Part shown: in pieces, positions 20,626 to 30,494 of the stretch
How positions within the stretch are numbered: position 1 is the stretch's first letter
Layout of the letters: each line of letters opens with the position of its first letter
DNA from: an uncultured Saprospiraceae bacterium
GTDB lineage: Bacteria > Bacteroidota > Bacteroidia > Chitinophagales > Saprospiraceae
Reading direction: 5' to 3'
Assembly: GCA_937924805.1 (NCBI GenBank)
Contig: CALDTZ010000004.1
Location: forward strand, 1 to 64,000
Length of the DNA: 64,000 bases
Translations under genes and position numbers: made by a program
Notes under the pieces: generated by a model
The model's database searches: none
What the model was told of the DNA's origin: nothing
The model's input: the letters and a program-made list of their open reading frames with translations, nothing else

Positions 20626-21789
20626 ATGCAAAAAATCTTATTATATGTAATAGCCGGAATGATTGGAGGTGCTTTTTCATTTTTATTGATTAGTGGATTT
20701 AAATCGAATCATGAAATAATTCAACAAGCAGAACCAAAAGCGATTTTCACAAATGTTTCCGCTACAAATGCACAACCATTTGATTTTGTGGAAGCTTCTG
20801 AAAAATCAAAACCTGCAGTTGTACATATATCTGCTGCAGAAAGTAATCAATTAGCTCAACAGAGATTTCAATCGAAAAGAAATCAAGGACAAAATCCTTT
20901 TGGAAATGATTTTTTTGGACTAGGTGATTTTTTTGGACAAAACTTTTTGGCACCAAAACAAGGAACTGGTTCTGGAGTTATTATTTCAGAAGATGGATAC
21001 ATTGTTACAAACAATCATGTGGTTGGTTTTGCAGATGAATTAAAGGTCAATTTGCCAGATGGGAGAGAATTTATGGCTAAAAAGATTGGGACAGATCCAA
21101 GTAGTGATTTAGCTGTCATTAAAATTGAGTCAAGTGATTTGCCAACACTTTCTTTTTCTGAATCGGAAAATGTCAAAGTAGGCGAATGGGTTTTAGCAAT
21201 TGGTAACCCATTTAGTTATTTAAGTTCAACCGTAACAGCAGGTATCGTAAGTGCACTTGGAAGAGATTTAGATTTGATTGAAGGTAAAAAAACGATTGAA
21301 GAATTTATTCAAACAGATGCAGCAGTAAATCCAGGAAATAGTGGAGGTGCGCTTGTGGATGCTAGTGGAAATTTGATCGGCATAAATACAGCGATTGCAA
21401 CACCAACAGGCGTCTTTGCTGGATACTCATTTGCAATCCCTTCTAGTCTGGCTAAGCGAATAGTTGATGATATTATTGAAAATGGTAATATTGAAAGAGC
21501 GAATTTGGGTATTCAAGGTTTTGATATGGATGCAGAGTTGGCAAAGCAAGAAAATATTCAAGCTACAAAAGGTATTTATGTGGCAGAAGTAATACCAGGT
21601 AGCGGAGCACAATTTTCAGGTATTCTACCAGGTGATGTTGTTATTGGTATAAATGGAAAAGAGGTCAATAATTTTGAAGATATCACCAAAGAAATGCGTT
21701 TTACGAAAGTAGGCGATATGATGAAACTGAAAATAATTAGAAATAATAAAGAGAAAGAAATTAATGTAAAAATTAGAAAAGATATATAA
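20626..21789 (+). CDS. htrA: Do/HtrA-family periplasmic serine protease with PDZ domain
   Basis: GTGSGVIISEDGYIVTNNHVV (His), SSDLAVIKI (Asp), IQTDAAVNPGNSGGALVD (Ser), C-terminal PDZ (GIYVAEVIPGSGAQFSGILPGDVVIGING). Confidence 0.95.
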   Translation: MQKILLYVIAGMIGGAFSFLLISGFKSNHEIIQQAEPKAIFTNVSATNAQPFDFVEASEKSKPAVVHISAAESNQLAQQRFQSKRNQGQNPFGNDFFGLGDFFGQNFLAPKQGTGSGVIISEDGYIVTNNHVVGFADELKVNLPDGREFMAKKIGTDPSSDLAVIKIESSDLPTLSFSESENVKVGEWVLAIGNPFSYLSSTVTAGIVSALGRDLDLIEGKKTIEEFIQTDAAVNPGNSGGALVDASGNLIGINTAIATPTGVFAGYSFAIPSSLAKRIVDDIIENGNIERANLGIQGFDMDAELAKQENIQATKGIYVAEVIPGSGAQFSGILPGDVVIGINGKEVNNFEDITKEMRFTKVGDMMKLKIIRNNKEKEINVKIRKDI

Positions 21790-21844
21790 CAATTTGCCAA
21801 AATTGTTGTTAATAATAAAGTTGGTTTTTCGTTTTGTTTTGATG

Positions 21845-21877
21845 CGTCCGCCTTTCCCAAAGGTGGACGTTTTTTTT
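21845..21877 (+). terminator. Rho-independent terminator after htrA
   Basis: CGTCCGCCTTT-CCC-AAAGGTGGACG stem (one G.T) followed by TTTTTTTT. Confidence 0.88.
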
Positions 21878-22076
21878 ATAAAAAGTCCCCTTTTATATAA
21901 CAACATACTTACATATAATTGGGTTTTTTGCCATAATTCAGAATATATTATGGTTAATCTTTGATGATACAAGATTAAATAGTAATTTATTAATCCTAAG
22001 TTAAACCATTATAGAGCAATGACAATAAGCATGAGCTACTATAGCTGTGTTTTTTATGATTTGAAGTTATTGCTAT

Positions 22077-25000
22077 ATGAGAAAACTAACTGTTGAAAAG
22101 GTATTAGACAACCGTGCTTGTAACTATATATTTTGTAGTAAAAGTCTCATTCTTTCATTGTTCTTAATATGTTCACTCCCAACGTTATATAGTCAAGATG
22201 ATTGTGAGCTTAATGATGCACTAGGAGAAATTACAAGTATTACTGGTGCAACTATTGATATTAGTACATCAACTATTACTTCTGTTTCTCCTAATGGAGA
22301 TGAAAACGAAGGTTCAAGTCTAGAAATAACAGCGACTGGTTGTGGTGAAATCACCATGGAAATAACGTTAAGTTATGATTGGGTTCAAGGATCATCAGAT
22401 GATGCATGGATCCACGGAGTTTCTTTTTCTTCTAGTGGTGGTTGGAGTTCGGGATCCGTTGGTGCTTTAGGTACAGGATGGGAATATTATGGGTCTGTGA
22501 CTGGAGATTGCTCTGGTAATACATATACAGATGGGTATTTTTATGATGACTGTGACGTCGGCGCCGATTTTGAATCTAGCTGTAGTTGTTGGGATTGGTT
22601 CTGGGGAGATATTGAATGTGATTTTTGTGATAGCCCAAATGATAACTGGGGAATAAATTGTGAAGGTTCTGATTGCCCAGATTTTAGTTTTGAACTAACT
22701 TATTGTCCAGATGAAGCAGGCACTCAGACAGAAGAAATTACTTTTTTCCTTACGAATGATGGAGAATCTGGATCTTGGGATGATGCGATCGGTTGTTTTT
22801 ACAAAATCACATACCCAATTACGATAAATGCCGCAGGAGTTCAAGTGCCAGAAGATGCTTTTATGGGTTGTCCTGGGGAATGTTATACCCTTGATGCAGG
22901 AACTGGATGTGACGGTTATTTATGGACGACAGGAGAAACAACATCTACGATAGAAGTTTGTCCTACAGAAGATACAGACTACACAGTTACCGTTGATATC
23001 GCTTGTGGTGATGAAATATCGGGGACATACTCTGTAGATGTTGAGCCATGTTGTGAAGCTGAAGCAGGCGATATAAGTGGTACTCCAGATCCTGCTTGCC
23101 CAGGAGAAGTAATCACAGGAACAATCGTTAACTTTAATGATACAGCACCATATACTGAAGTTTATATTGTAGTTGGTCCAGATGGTACCATTGTAGAAAC
23201 GGGACCTATAGATGGTGCAGGGCAGTTCACTTTTACAGCAGATGAATGTGGAACTTTTACCTTTATTAGTTACAATTATTTAACGGATGGTTCAGCTTCT
23301 ATCCCTATGGTTGGTGATGTATATAGCTCATTAAGTTGTGATATTGATATAGATTGTTGTGATGCAGAAGAACTAACATTAACGGTTGAGGATACTACAC
23401 CTCCTGATATTGTTTTGCCACCTGCTCCTACACCTACGTGTTATCAAGATTATTTAGACAATACAACCATAGATGATGCTACATGGACGGATAATTGTGA
23501 TGCCGTTGGCGGCAGTATACCTGGAACGGAAACAACAGCATCAGTTCCAACTATTTGTGATGGAGGTACCATTTCTTTTGAGTATACTATTACAGATCAA
23601 TGTGATAATACTGCGACGGAAACGCTAAATATTATTATTCCACCTTTAGAACCATCATCTTGGGATGAACCCCTTCCAGAAGATAATATTGATGTTATTT
23701 GTGGTGATCCAATTCCTGATGCTCCAGGTTTAACTTTTTCGAATGGAATAGCAGATCCTTGTAGTATTATAGGAGGTCCTGTTTCCCCTGCATTAAGTGG
23801 AGATAATCCGCCAATGACTTGCGGTGATATACTTATTAGAACTTGGTCTGGTGTAACAGATGATTGTGGTAATATTTTACCAGATTTTATACAAACGATT
23901 ACTATTACAGATTTGGTGCTTCCGACTTTTGATAACCCACCGACGGCTATATCTGATATTAATTGTGATGATGCCTTCCCTGATCAAGAATTACTTTCAG
24001 GAATAGATAATTGTGGAAATGTAGTAATTACTCCTTCCTCAAGTTTTACTGAGGATATTTGTAATGGATATCCGGTTACCTATGAATGGCTAATTGAAGA
24101 TGAGTGTGGAAATTCGGATATGACTTCTGTTGTTTTTAATGTTTTACCAGATTCGGAAGCTCCAGTTTTTGATAATCCACCACTGCCAATAGCTGATATT
24201 TTGTGCACAGAGTCGTTTCCTGTTCAAGAGGTTTTAACTGGTACGGATGATTGTAGCAATGTTACAATTACAATGAACCAAGATTTTACTGAAGATTTAT
24301 GCAATGGTTACCAAGTAACTTATGAATGGTTAATTGAAGACGATTGTGGCAATATGGATATGACAACAGTTGTATTTAATGTTTTACCGGACACATCTTT
24401 TCCTACTTTTGACAATCCACCTATGCCTGTTGCAGATGTGCTGTGTGGTGAGCCGATTCCTGTTCAAGAGACATTGACTGGGTCAGATGATTGTGGTAAT
24501 GTCACAATTACACCTACTGAGACATTTACCGAAGATATTTGCAATGGATATACGATTACACATGAATGGTTAATTGAAGATGACTGTGGTAATTCAGACA
24601 TGGTTTCCATAATGTTTAATGTGTTGGGTGACGCTGGTCCTCCAACATTTGACAATCTTCCTGCACCTATTGCAGATGTGTTATGTGGTGAGCCGATTCC
24701 TGTTCAAGAGACATTGATTGGGTCGGATGACTGTGGTAATGTTACAATTACACCTACAGAAACGTTTACAGAGGATATTTGCAATGGATATACGATTACA
24801 CATGAATGGTTGATTGAAGACGACTGTGGTAATTCAGACATGGTTTCCATAATGTTTAATGTATTGGGTGACGCTGGTCCTCCAACATTTGACAATCTTC
24901 CTGCACCTATTGCAGATGTGTTATGTGGTGAGCCGATTCCTGTTCAAGAGATATTGACGGGTTCAGATGATTGTGGTAATGTCACAATTACACCTACTGA

Positions 25001-28000
25001 GACATTTACCGAAGATATTTGCAATGGATACACGATTACACATGAATGGTTGATTGAAGATGACTGTGGTAATTCAGACATGGTTTCTATAATGTTTGAC
25101 GTATTGGGAGATGCTGGGGCTCCTGTTTTTGATAACCCGCCAACACCCATTCCGGATCAAAACTGTGGTGATGCATTACCACCATTTGAAGACCTAACGG
25201 CAACAGATGATTGTGGCATTGTAACGGTTATACCGACTATGGATTTACCTGTTGAAGATATTTGTGAAGGATATATGATAAACTATATATGGACGGCTAG
25301 TGATGAGTGTGGAAATGAAGAAATGGTATCAACATCATTTAATGTATTGCCAGATTTAGAACCGCCAGTTTTAACGATTCCTGAAGACATGATGGAGTCG
25401 TGTGAGTCGATACCACCAATCGGTGCAGTATCTGTTGTCGATAATTGTTCAAGTGTTACAGATATTACCATTAATTATATTGGTGAAGTTATTTTAGAAA
25501 ATGGTCTTTGTGATATTCAAATAGAGCGCACGTGGGAGGCAATCGATTTATGTGGAAATTCCGTAACAGAAACACAAGTAATTGATATTATAAAACCAGA
25601 CCCAGTATGGACAAGTTCTCTTCCTTCCAATCTTAATTTGGTTTGTGGTCAAGATACTGAACCAATCTATGAGGATTTAAATTATTCTAATAGTTCAATG
25701 GAAATATTTTGCATTGAGGAAGGTTCTATCCCTCCAATAGAAGAAGGTTCATTAATAAACTGCGGAGATTCAAAAACGGTTACTTGGCAATACGATACAG
25801 ATTGTGGTGAAATGTTATTTCACCAAATTACGCTTACATTAGTCGATTTTGAAAATCCTGAATGGGTAAGTTTACCAAATACAACAGAAAATGTTACTTG
25901 TGTCAATGAAATTCCAACTGTTGAAGACTTGGAAGTAATGGATAACTGTAATGATAACACCTTTGTTTCTTTTGTAGATATTGGGAGTGTAGATCCTTGT
26001 ATTGGAGGTTCTTTAATAAGATCTTGGATGTATACAGATGATTGCGGTAATGGGCCAATATCTACTAGTAAGATATATGTTGTAGAAGCACCTAGTTTTA
26101 CAACATGTGATGATGGAGATCCTTGTACTGAAAATGATGAAGGTGTTATTGATTGTTTAGGTAATATTTGTTCGTGTGAAGGCACGCAAAAGCCAGGTAT
26201 TTCCATTTTAGGAAGTTTAAGTATTTGTACTGGTAGTTCCACTGTTTTATCTACCGATGGTGTTGGTACTTATTTGTGGAGTACCGGTGGCACTGCTCCA
26301 ACGATAACTGTTACAACCGCAGGAATGTATTCTGTTACGGTTACCGATAGTGATGGTTGTGAACGTGACGCCAGTGTTGATGTTATTATAGATGATGTTT
26401 TAAATCCTACCATATCAGGTGAACTAGGTGTATGTGAAGGTGGAATGACTACGTTAGATGTAGGTAGCACTTTTGCTACATACATTTGGTCAACAGGAGA
26501 AATAACTTCGACAATAGATGTAGGTATAGGAACCTATTCTGTTACTGTAACAGATCTCACAGGTTGTATTGGTGAAAATGAAGTAACCGTCATTGAATAT
26601 CCGCCATTCGAAATATCTATTATTGGATGTGGAGATATTTGTGCAGGAGGAACGGTTACTTTATCGGGTGAACCAGGTTATACCTACGAGTGGTCCAATG
26701 GGCTTACAAATCAAAATATTACAGTCAACGAATCTGGTACATATAGTCTTACCGTCACGGATTCAGAAGGGTGTTTTTCAAGTACAGAATGTACGATTGA
26801 AGTTGGAACCACATTGGATGTTGAAATTACTGGTAATGATCAAATTTGTGAAATGTCGACAACCGTTTTAGATGCCGGAGATTGGGAAACTTATATTTGG
26901 AGCACAGGAGGAAATGCTCAAACCATAACTGTTTCCGAAGCTGGTGTTTATACTGTAACGGTTACAGATGACACTGGTTGTGAAGGTGTAGGGTCTATTT
27001 CTGTTAATACCATTAATAATCCTACTCCTATTATTGTAGGTTCGACTTCATTTTGTGAAGGAGGATTTTCAGTGCTTGAACTTTTTGATGATTATGTATC
27101 TTATCAATGGAATGATGATCTGAACAGCACGACATCATCGATTACGGTTACAGAAGAAGCTACCTATTCAGTAATCGTTATTGACGAAAATGGTTGTGAA
27201 GGATTTGCTGAAATTATTGTAACCTTAGAAACAGATCTGCAACCTAATATTTCAGGAGAATTAAATATTTGTCAAGGAGAAACAACCATCTTAGATGCTG
27301 GTAGTGGTTTTGCTGATTATGAATGGTCTACTGGGGAAACGACCACATTCATAGAAGTTACTGCGGGAGAATATAGTGTTACAGTAATGGATATCTCTGG
27401 ATGTTCTGGATCAGATACCGTTGAGGTTTTAACTGTAGAAGCTTTACCAATCGAGATTGCTGGTGTGTTGACGATTTGTGAAGGAACAACAACAACTTTA
27501 ACAGCTAGTTCTGGTTTTGCATCTTATGTATGGTCAACAGGAGAGATAGGACCTATAATAGAAGTCGTAGATCAAGGGTCTTATTCTGTTATTGGATTAA
27601 GTAGTAATGGTTGTGAATCGACCAATGATGTATTTGTAGAAATTATTGAGACCTTGTCATTTGAGATTTCAGGAGATACCACTCTTTGTGTACTTGAATC
27701 AACGGTGCTTGATGCAGGTATTTGGGATAGTTACCTATGGAATAATGGAGCGATTACACAAACAATTACAGTTACCGAAGCAGGTATTTATTCGGTTGTA
27801 ATTATGGATACTAATGGATGTTCTGCTTTTGACGAGATTGAAGTAAATGTATATGAAAGTCCTGATCCCCAAATTACAGGTTCGACAACCTTTTGTATAG
27901 GAGGTTCATCTGTTTTAGGGCTTGCAAATACGTATATAAGTTATCAATGGAACGATGATGCTAATAGTACCACAGAAACCATTACAGTAACCGATGAAGG

Positions 28001-30494
28001 AACTTTCATGGTTACCGTTGTTGATGAGAATGGATGTATTGGTCAAACGAGTATTGTGGTGACTATTGAGGAGGATTTAATGCCTCAAATAACAGGGAGT
28101 TTAGCTTTTTGTGATGGAGATTCAACAATTTTGGATGCAGGTAATGGGTTTATGATTTATCAATGGAGTACTGGATCGGGAGATCAAAGTATTGTCGTAT
28201 ATGAAGCGGGGATTTATTCAGTAACCGTAACTGATGCTTCAGGTATTTGCACCGGAGATATCGAAGTAACGGTTTCTTTATTTGACAATCCAAATGTTGA
28301 AATAATGGGTGATAATCTATTATGTGAAGATGAACAATCTATTCTTTCAACAAATACGTTATTTGAAAGTTATGAATGGTCTACCACCGAAAATACATCC
28401 ACAATTGAGGTTTTAGGTGGTCAATATGGTGTTACTGTTTCAGATGAAAACAATTGTATCGATTCTGCCGAAATTACGGTGGTTTTAAATGATGACCCTA
28501 CGATAATCATTGAAAGCATAGAGTGTGATGATGAGGGTGAATCTTATAGCGTCTTTTTTACAGCTGACGGTGACAATATTACAAATAGTGAAGGGATCAC
28601 AGATATAGATTTCGTAAATGGGTTTTATGAAATAAGGGATATTGATTTAGGTTCATCGATAACAGTCTTTGTCGAAAACTCCGATTCAGGATGTTCTTCC
28701 TCAATTGAGGCATTGCCTCCCAATTGTGATTGTACCGCAGAAGCTGATGCTGGTGACGACCTTATGATCAACTGTGAAATTACAAGTGTAATGATTGGAG
28801 GAGGTAATACTTCATTTGGTACTGATTATACAATAGAGTGGGTAAATGAAATTGGAGATATTGTTTCAACAGATCCTACTTTTATAACTTCAGATGGCGG
28901 TATATACACATTAGTTGTTACCGATTTAATCCAAGATTGTATTGACCAAGATGTGGTGGTCGTTCAAGATATTACAAATGCTCCTGAAGCTGTTATTTAT
29001 GCAGATCCTGGCAATATTTTAGATTGCTCAATCGATCTTATAAATTTGTCAAATGCTTTTACTGAAGATGGTGTACTTAATATTTGGGTGATTGGCGCTG
29101 ATACAACAATTGCGAACTCAATATCTATTGATGATGGTTCAGATTTAATGATTACCCTTATTGCATTGGATACGATAACCCAATGTATGAGTACAGATAA
29201 TATAGTTATTGAAAATCTTACTGAATATCCAATTGTAGATATTCAATCTCCTGATACCCTTAATTGTGCTGTAGATTTTATTATAATCGATGGAAGTAAT
29301 TCTCAATCTGGGATAAATATCGTATACCAATGGCTTGATTTAAATGGGAATCCTATTTCAGGTGAAACATCGACCCTATTTCAGCAAGATGAAGCAGGAA
29401 TTTATTTACTTCAAGCGATTGATACAACAAATGGATGTACGAATATAGATACGATCGAAGTTTTTCAAAATATAAATCAACCATTTGTAGATGCCGGTGA
29501 AGACATTATACTACCATGCGGAGAATCGCTTGCTTTTCTTGACGCTTCAGGGACTCAAAATACATCTATGATTACATTTGAATGGTCCACTACAAGTGGT
29601 TCTTTTGTTGATGGTTTGGAGACATTAACGCCAACGGTAAATGCAGCCGGATGGTATTATATTGAAATTGTGGATGCTTCGAATGGGTGTTTAGCCATTG
29701 ATAGTGTTTTTGTAGATTTAAATAATAATATTCCAGCTGGATTCAATCAAGTTAATGGACCACCAAATTGCTTTAATGGTAATGATGGATTCATAAACCT
29801 TGTGGTAAATAGCGGGGGTACGGCACCATTTACCTACACCTTAGATGGAATTTCGAATAATACTGGAAATTTTGAAAACTTAATGTCAGGTTCTTATTTG
29901 ATTAATGTTATAGATGATTTGGGATGTGGATTAGATACCACTATTACCTTGAGTAATCCAGATTCAATTTTTGTACAAAATCTAGAATTAAGTCACCTAA
30001 TTGCTGTTGGAGAAAGTATTACTGTAAATCTTAACACAAATGTAATGCCTGAAAATATAGCCGATATTACATGGACACCACCACTAAATGAACCATGCAA
30101 CAATTGCCTTGAAGTTGAGCTAGGTAATATAAATTCAAATCAAACGTATACCATTACCTTGACTGATATTTTTGGGTGTATGGATACGACTTCATTGTTG
30201 ATCGAAGTTTTTGAAATAGAAATTGACATTTTTATTCCTAATGTGCTTTCTGTTATCGCAGATAGTCCGAATAATTCTTTTTTTCCACAATCGGATGAAA
30301 ACAGATTGGTAGATGTAATGGAAATTTATGATCGATGGGGCGAACTTGTTTTTATCAATGATAATTTCTTAATGAATGACCCAACAGAAGGTTGGAATGG
30401 AAACTATAAAGGGGAAAAGGCGGTAGCTGGTGTTTATGTTTATAAGATTGTATCTGAGGGAAAAACACTCGTAGGGGACGTAACCTTGCTTTAA
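22077..30494 (+). CDS. Giant (2805 aa) HYR-like/Ig-like repeat adhesin-type protein with T9SS type B (CHU_C) C-terminal domain
   Basis: Hydrophobic signal segment (LILSLFLICSLPTLYSQ); six 80-aa repeats with DDCGN core; eleven ~70-aa repeats (ISGxxxxCxGxxTxLDAG..YxWSTG...GxYSVTVTDxxGC); C-term IDIFIPNVLSVIADS...VMEIYDRWGELVF...GWNGNYKGEKAVAGVYVYKIVSEGKTLVGDVTLL. Confidence 0.9.
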   Translation: MRKLTVEKVLDNRACNYIFCSKSLILSLFLICSLPTLYSQDDCELNDALGEITSITGATIDISTSTITSVSPNGDENEGSSLEITATGCGEITMEITLSYDWVQGSSDDAWIHGVSFSSSGGWSSGSVGALGTGWEYYGSVTGDCSGNTYTDGYFYDDCDVGADFESSCSCWDWFWGDIECDFCDSPNDNWGINCEGSDCPDFSFELTYCPDEAGTQTEEITFFLTNDGESGSWDDAIGCFYKITYPITINAAGVQVPEDAFMGCPGECYTLDAGTGCDGYLWTTGETTSTIEVCPTEDTDYTVTVDIACGDEISGTYSVDVEPCCEAEAGDISGTPDPACPGEVITGTIVNFNDTAPYTEVYIVVGPDGTIVETGPIDGAGQFTFTADECGTFTFISYNYLTDGSASIPMVGDVYSSLSCDIDIDCCDAEELTLTVEDTTPPDIVLPPAPTPTCYQDYLDNTTIDDATWTDNCDAVGGSIPGTETTASVPTICDGGTISFEYTITDQCDNTATETLNIIIPPLEPSSWDEPLPEDNIDVICGDPIPDAPGLTFSNGIADPCSIIGGPVSPALSGDNPPMTCGDILIRTWSGVTDDCGNILPDFIQTITITDLVLPTFDNPPTAISDINCDDAFPDQELLSGIDNCGNVVITPSSSFTEDICNGYPVTYEWLIEDECGNSDMTSVVFNVLPDSEAPVFDNPPLPIADILCTESFPVQEVLTGTDDCSNVTITMNQDFTEDLCNGYQVTYEWLIEDDCGNMDMTTVVFNVLPDTSFPTFDNPPMPVADVLCGEPIPVQETLTGSDDCGNVTITPTETFTEDICNGYTITHEWLIEDDCGNSDMVSIMFNVLGDAGPPTFDNLPAPIADVLCGEPIPVQETLIGSDDCGNVTITPTETFTEDICNGYTITHEWLIEDDCGNSDMVSIMFNVLGDAGPPTFDNLPAPIADVLCGEPIPVQEILTGSDDCGNVTITPTETFTEDICNGYTITHEWLIEDDCGNSDMVSIMFDVLGDAGAPVFDNPPTPIPDQNCGDALPPFEDLTATDDCGIVTVIPTMDLPVEDICEGYMINYIWTASDECGNEEMVSTSFNVLPDLEPPVLTIPEDMMESCESIPPIGAVSVVDNCSSVTDITINYIGEVILENGLCDIQIERTWEAIDLCGNSVTETQVIDIIKPDPVWTSSLPSNLNLVCGQDTEPIYEDLNYSNSSMEIFCIEEGSIPPIEEGSLINCGDSKTVTWQYDTDCGEMLFHQITLTLVDFENPEWVSLPNTTENVTCVNEIPTVEDLEVMDNCNDNTFVSFVDIGSVDPCIGGSLIRSWMYTDDCGNGPISTSKIYVVEAPSFTTCDDGDPCTENDEGVIDCLGNICSCEGTQKPGISILGSLSICTGSSTVLSTDGVGTYLWSTGGTAPTITVTTAGMYSVTVTDSDGCERDASVDVIIDDVLNPTISGELGVCEGGMTTLDVGSTFATYIWSTGEITSTIDVGIGTYSVTVTDLTGCIGENEVTVIEYPPFEISIIGCGDICAGGTVTLSGEPGYTYEWSNGLTNQNITVNESGTYSLTVTDSEGCFSSTECTIEVGTTLDVEITGNDQICEMSTTVLDAGDWETYIWSTGGNAQTITVSEAGVYTVTVTDDTGCEGVGSISVNTINNPTPIIVGSTSFCEGGFSVLELFDDYVSYQWNDDLNSTTSSITVTEEATYSVIVIDENGCEGFAEIIVTLETDLQPNISGELNICQGETTILDAGSGFADYEWSTGETTTFIEVTAGEYSVTVMDISGCSGSDTVEVLTVEALPIEIAGVLTICEGTTTTLTASSGFASYVWSTGEIGPIIEVVDQGSYSVIGLSSNGCESTNDVFVEIIETLSFEISGDTTLCVLESTVLDAGIWDSYLWNNGAITQTITVTEAGIYSVVIMDTNGCSAFDEIEVNVYESPDPQITGSTTFCIGGSSVLGLANTYISYQWNDDANSTTETITVTDEGTFMVTVVDENGCIGQTSIVVTIEEDLMPQITGSLAFCDGDSTILDAGNGFMIYQWSTGSGDQSIVVYEAGIYSVTVTDASGICTGDIEVTVSLFDNPNVEIMGDNLLCEDEQSILSTNTLFESYEWSTTENTSTIEVLGGQYGVTVSDENNCIDSAEITVVLNDDPTIIIESIECDDEGESYSVFFTADGDNITNSEGITDIDFVNGFYEIRDIDLGSSITVFVENSDSGCSSSIEALPPNCDCTAEADAGDDLMINCEITSVMIGGGNTSFGTDYTIEWVNEIGDIVSTDPTFITSDGGIYTLVVTDLIQDCIDQDVVVVQDITNAPEAVIYADPGNILDCSIDLINLSNAFTEDGVLNIWVIGADTTIANSISIDDGSDLMITLIALDTITQCMSTDNIVIENLTEYPIVDIQSPDTLNCAVDFIIIDGSNSQSGINIVYQWLDLNGNPISGETSTLFQQDEAGIYLLQAIDTTNGCTNIDTIEVFQNINQPFVDAGEDIILPCGESLAFLDASGTQNTSMITFEWSTTSGSFVDGLETLTPTVNAAGWYYIEIVDASNGCLAIDSVFVDLNNNIPAGFNQVNGPPNCFNGNDGFINLVVNSGGTAPFTYTLDGISNNTGNFENLMSGSYLINVIDDLGCGLDTTITLSNPDSIFVQNLELSHLIAVGESITVNLNTNVMPENIADITWTPPLNEPCNNCLEVELGNINSNQTYTITLTDIFGCMDTTSLLIEVFEIEIDIFIPNVLSVIADSPNNSFFPQSDENRLVDVMEIYDRWGELVFINDNFLMNDPTEGWNGNYKGEKAVAGVYVYKIVSEGKTLVGDVTLL
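23941..25380 (+). repeat. Six tandem 240-bp units (80 aa each); units 3-5 nearly identical at DNA level
   Basis: Homologous positions fall exactly 240 bp apart at 23941, 24181, 24421, 24661, 24901, 25141. Confidence 0.93.
26200..28500 (+). repeat. Eleven ~210-bp Ig-like units arranged with a ~840-bp (four-unit) higher-order period
   Basis: Unit starts 26412/27249/28089 (837, 840 bp apart) and 26826/27666 (840 bp apart) are mutually most similar. Confidence 0.75.

Noticed and set aside
21576-21972. Minus-strand ORFs 21576..21860 and 21625..21972 at the htrA 3' end
   Set aside because: They run antisense to htrA and through its terminator, and lack recognisable domains.
22034-22046. AGCTA-N3-TAGCT dyad upstream of the 2805-aa gene
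   Set aside because: Five-bp arms are too short to support a regulatory call.
24464-25150. Three near-identical antisense ORFs (63-68 aa, MSNVGGPASPNTLNIMETMSELPQSS...)
   Set aside because: They are the reverse complement of the 240-bp repeats of the 2805-aa gene; their similarity is explained by the sense repeats.
23941-28500. Regular repeats that might suggest a CRISPR-like array
   Set aside because: Units are long (210-240 bp), fully in frame and diverge mainly as protein repeats; no short direct repeat/spacer pattern and no cas genes.
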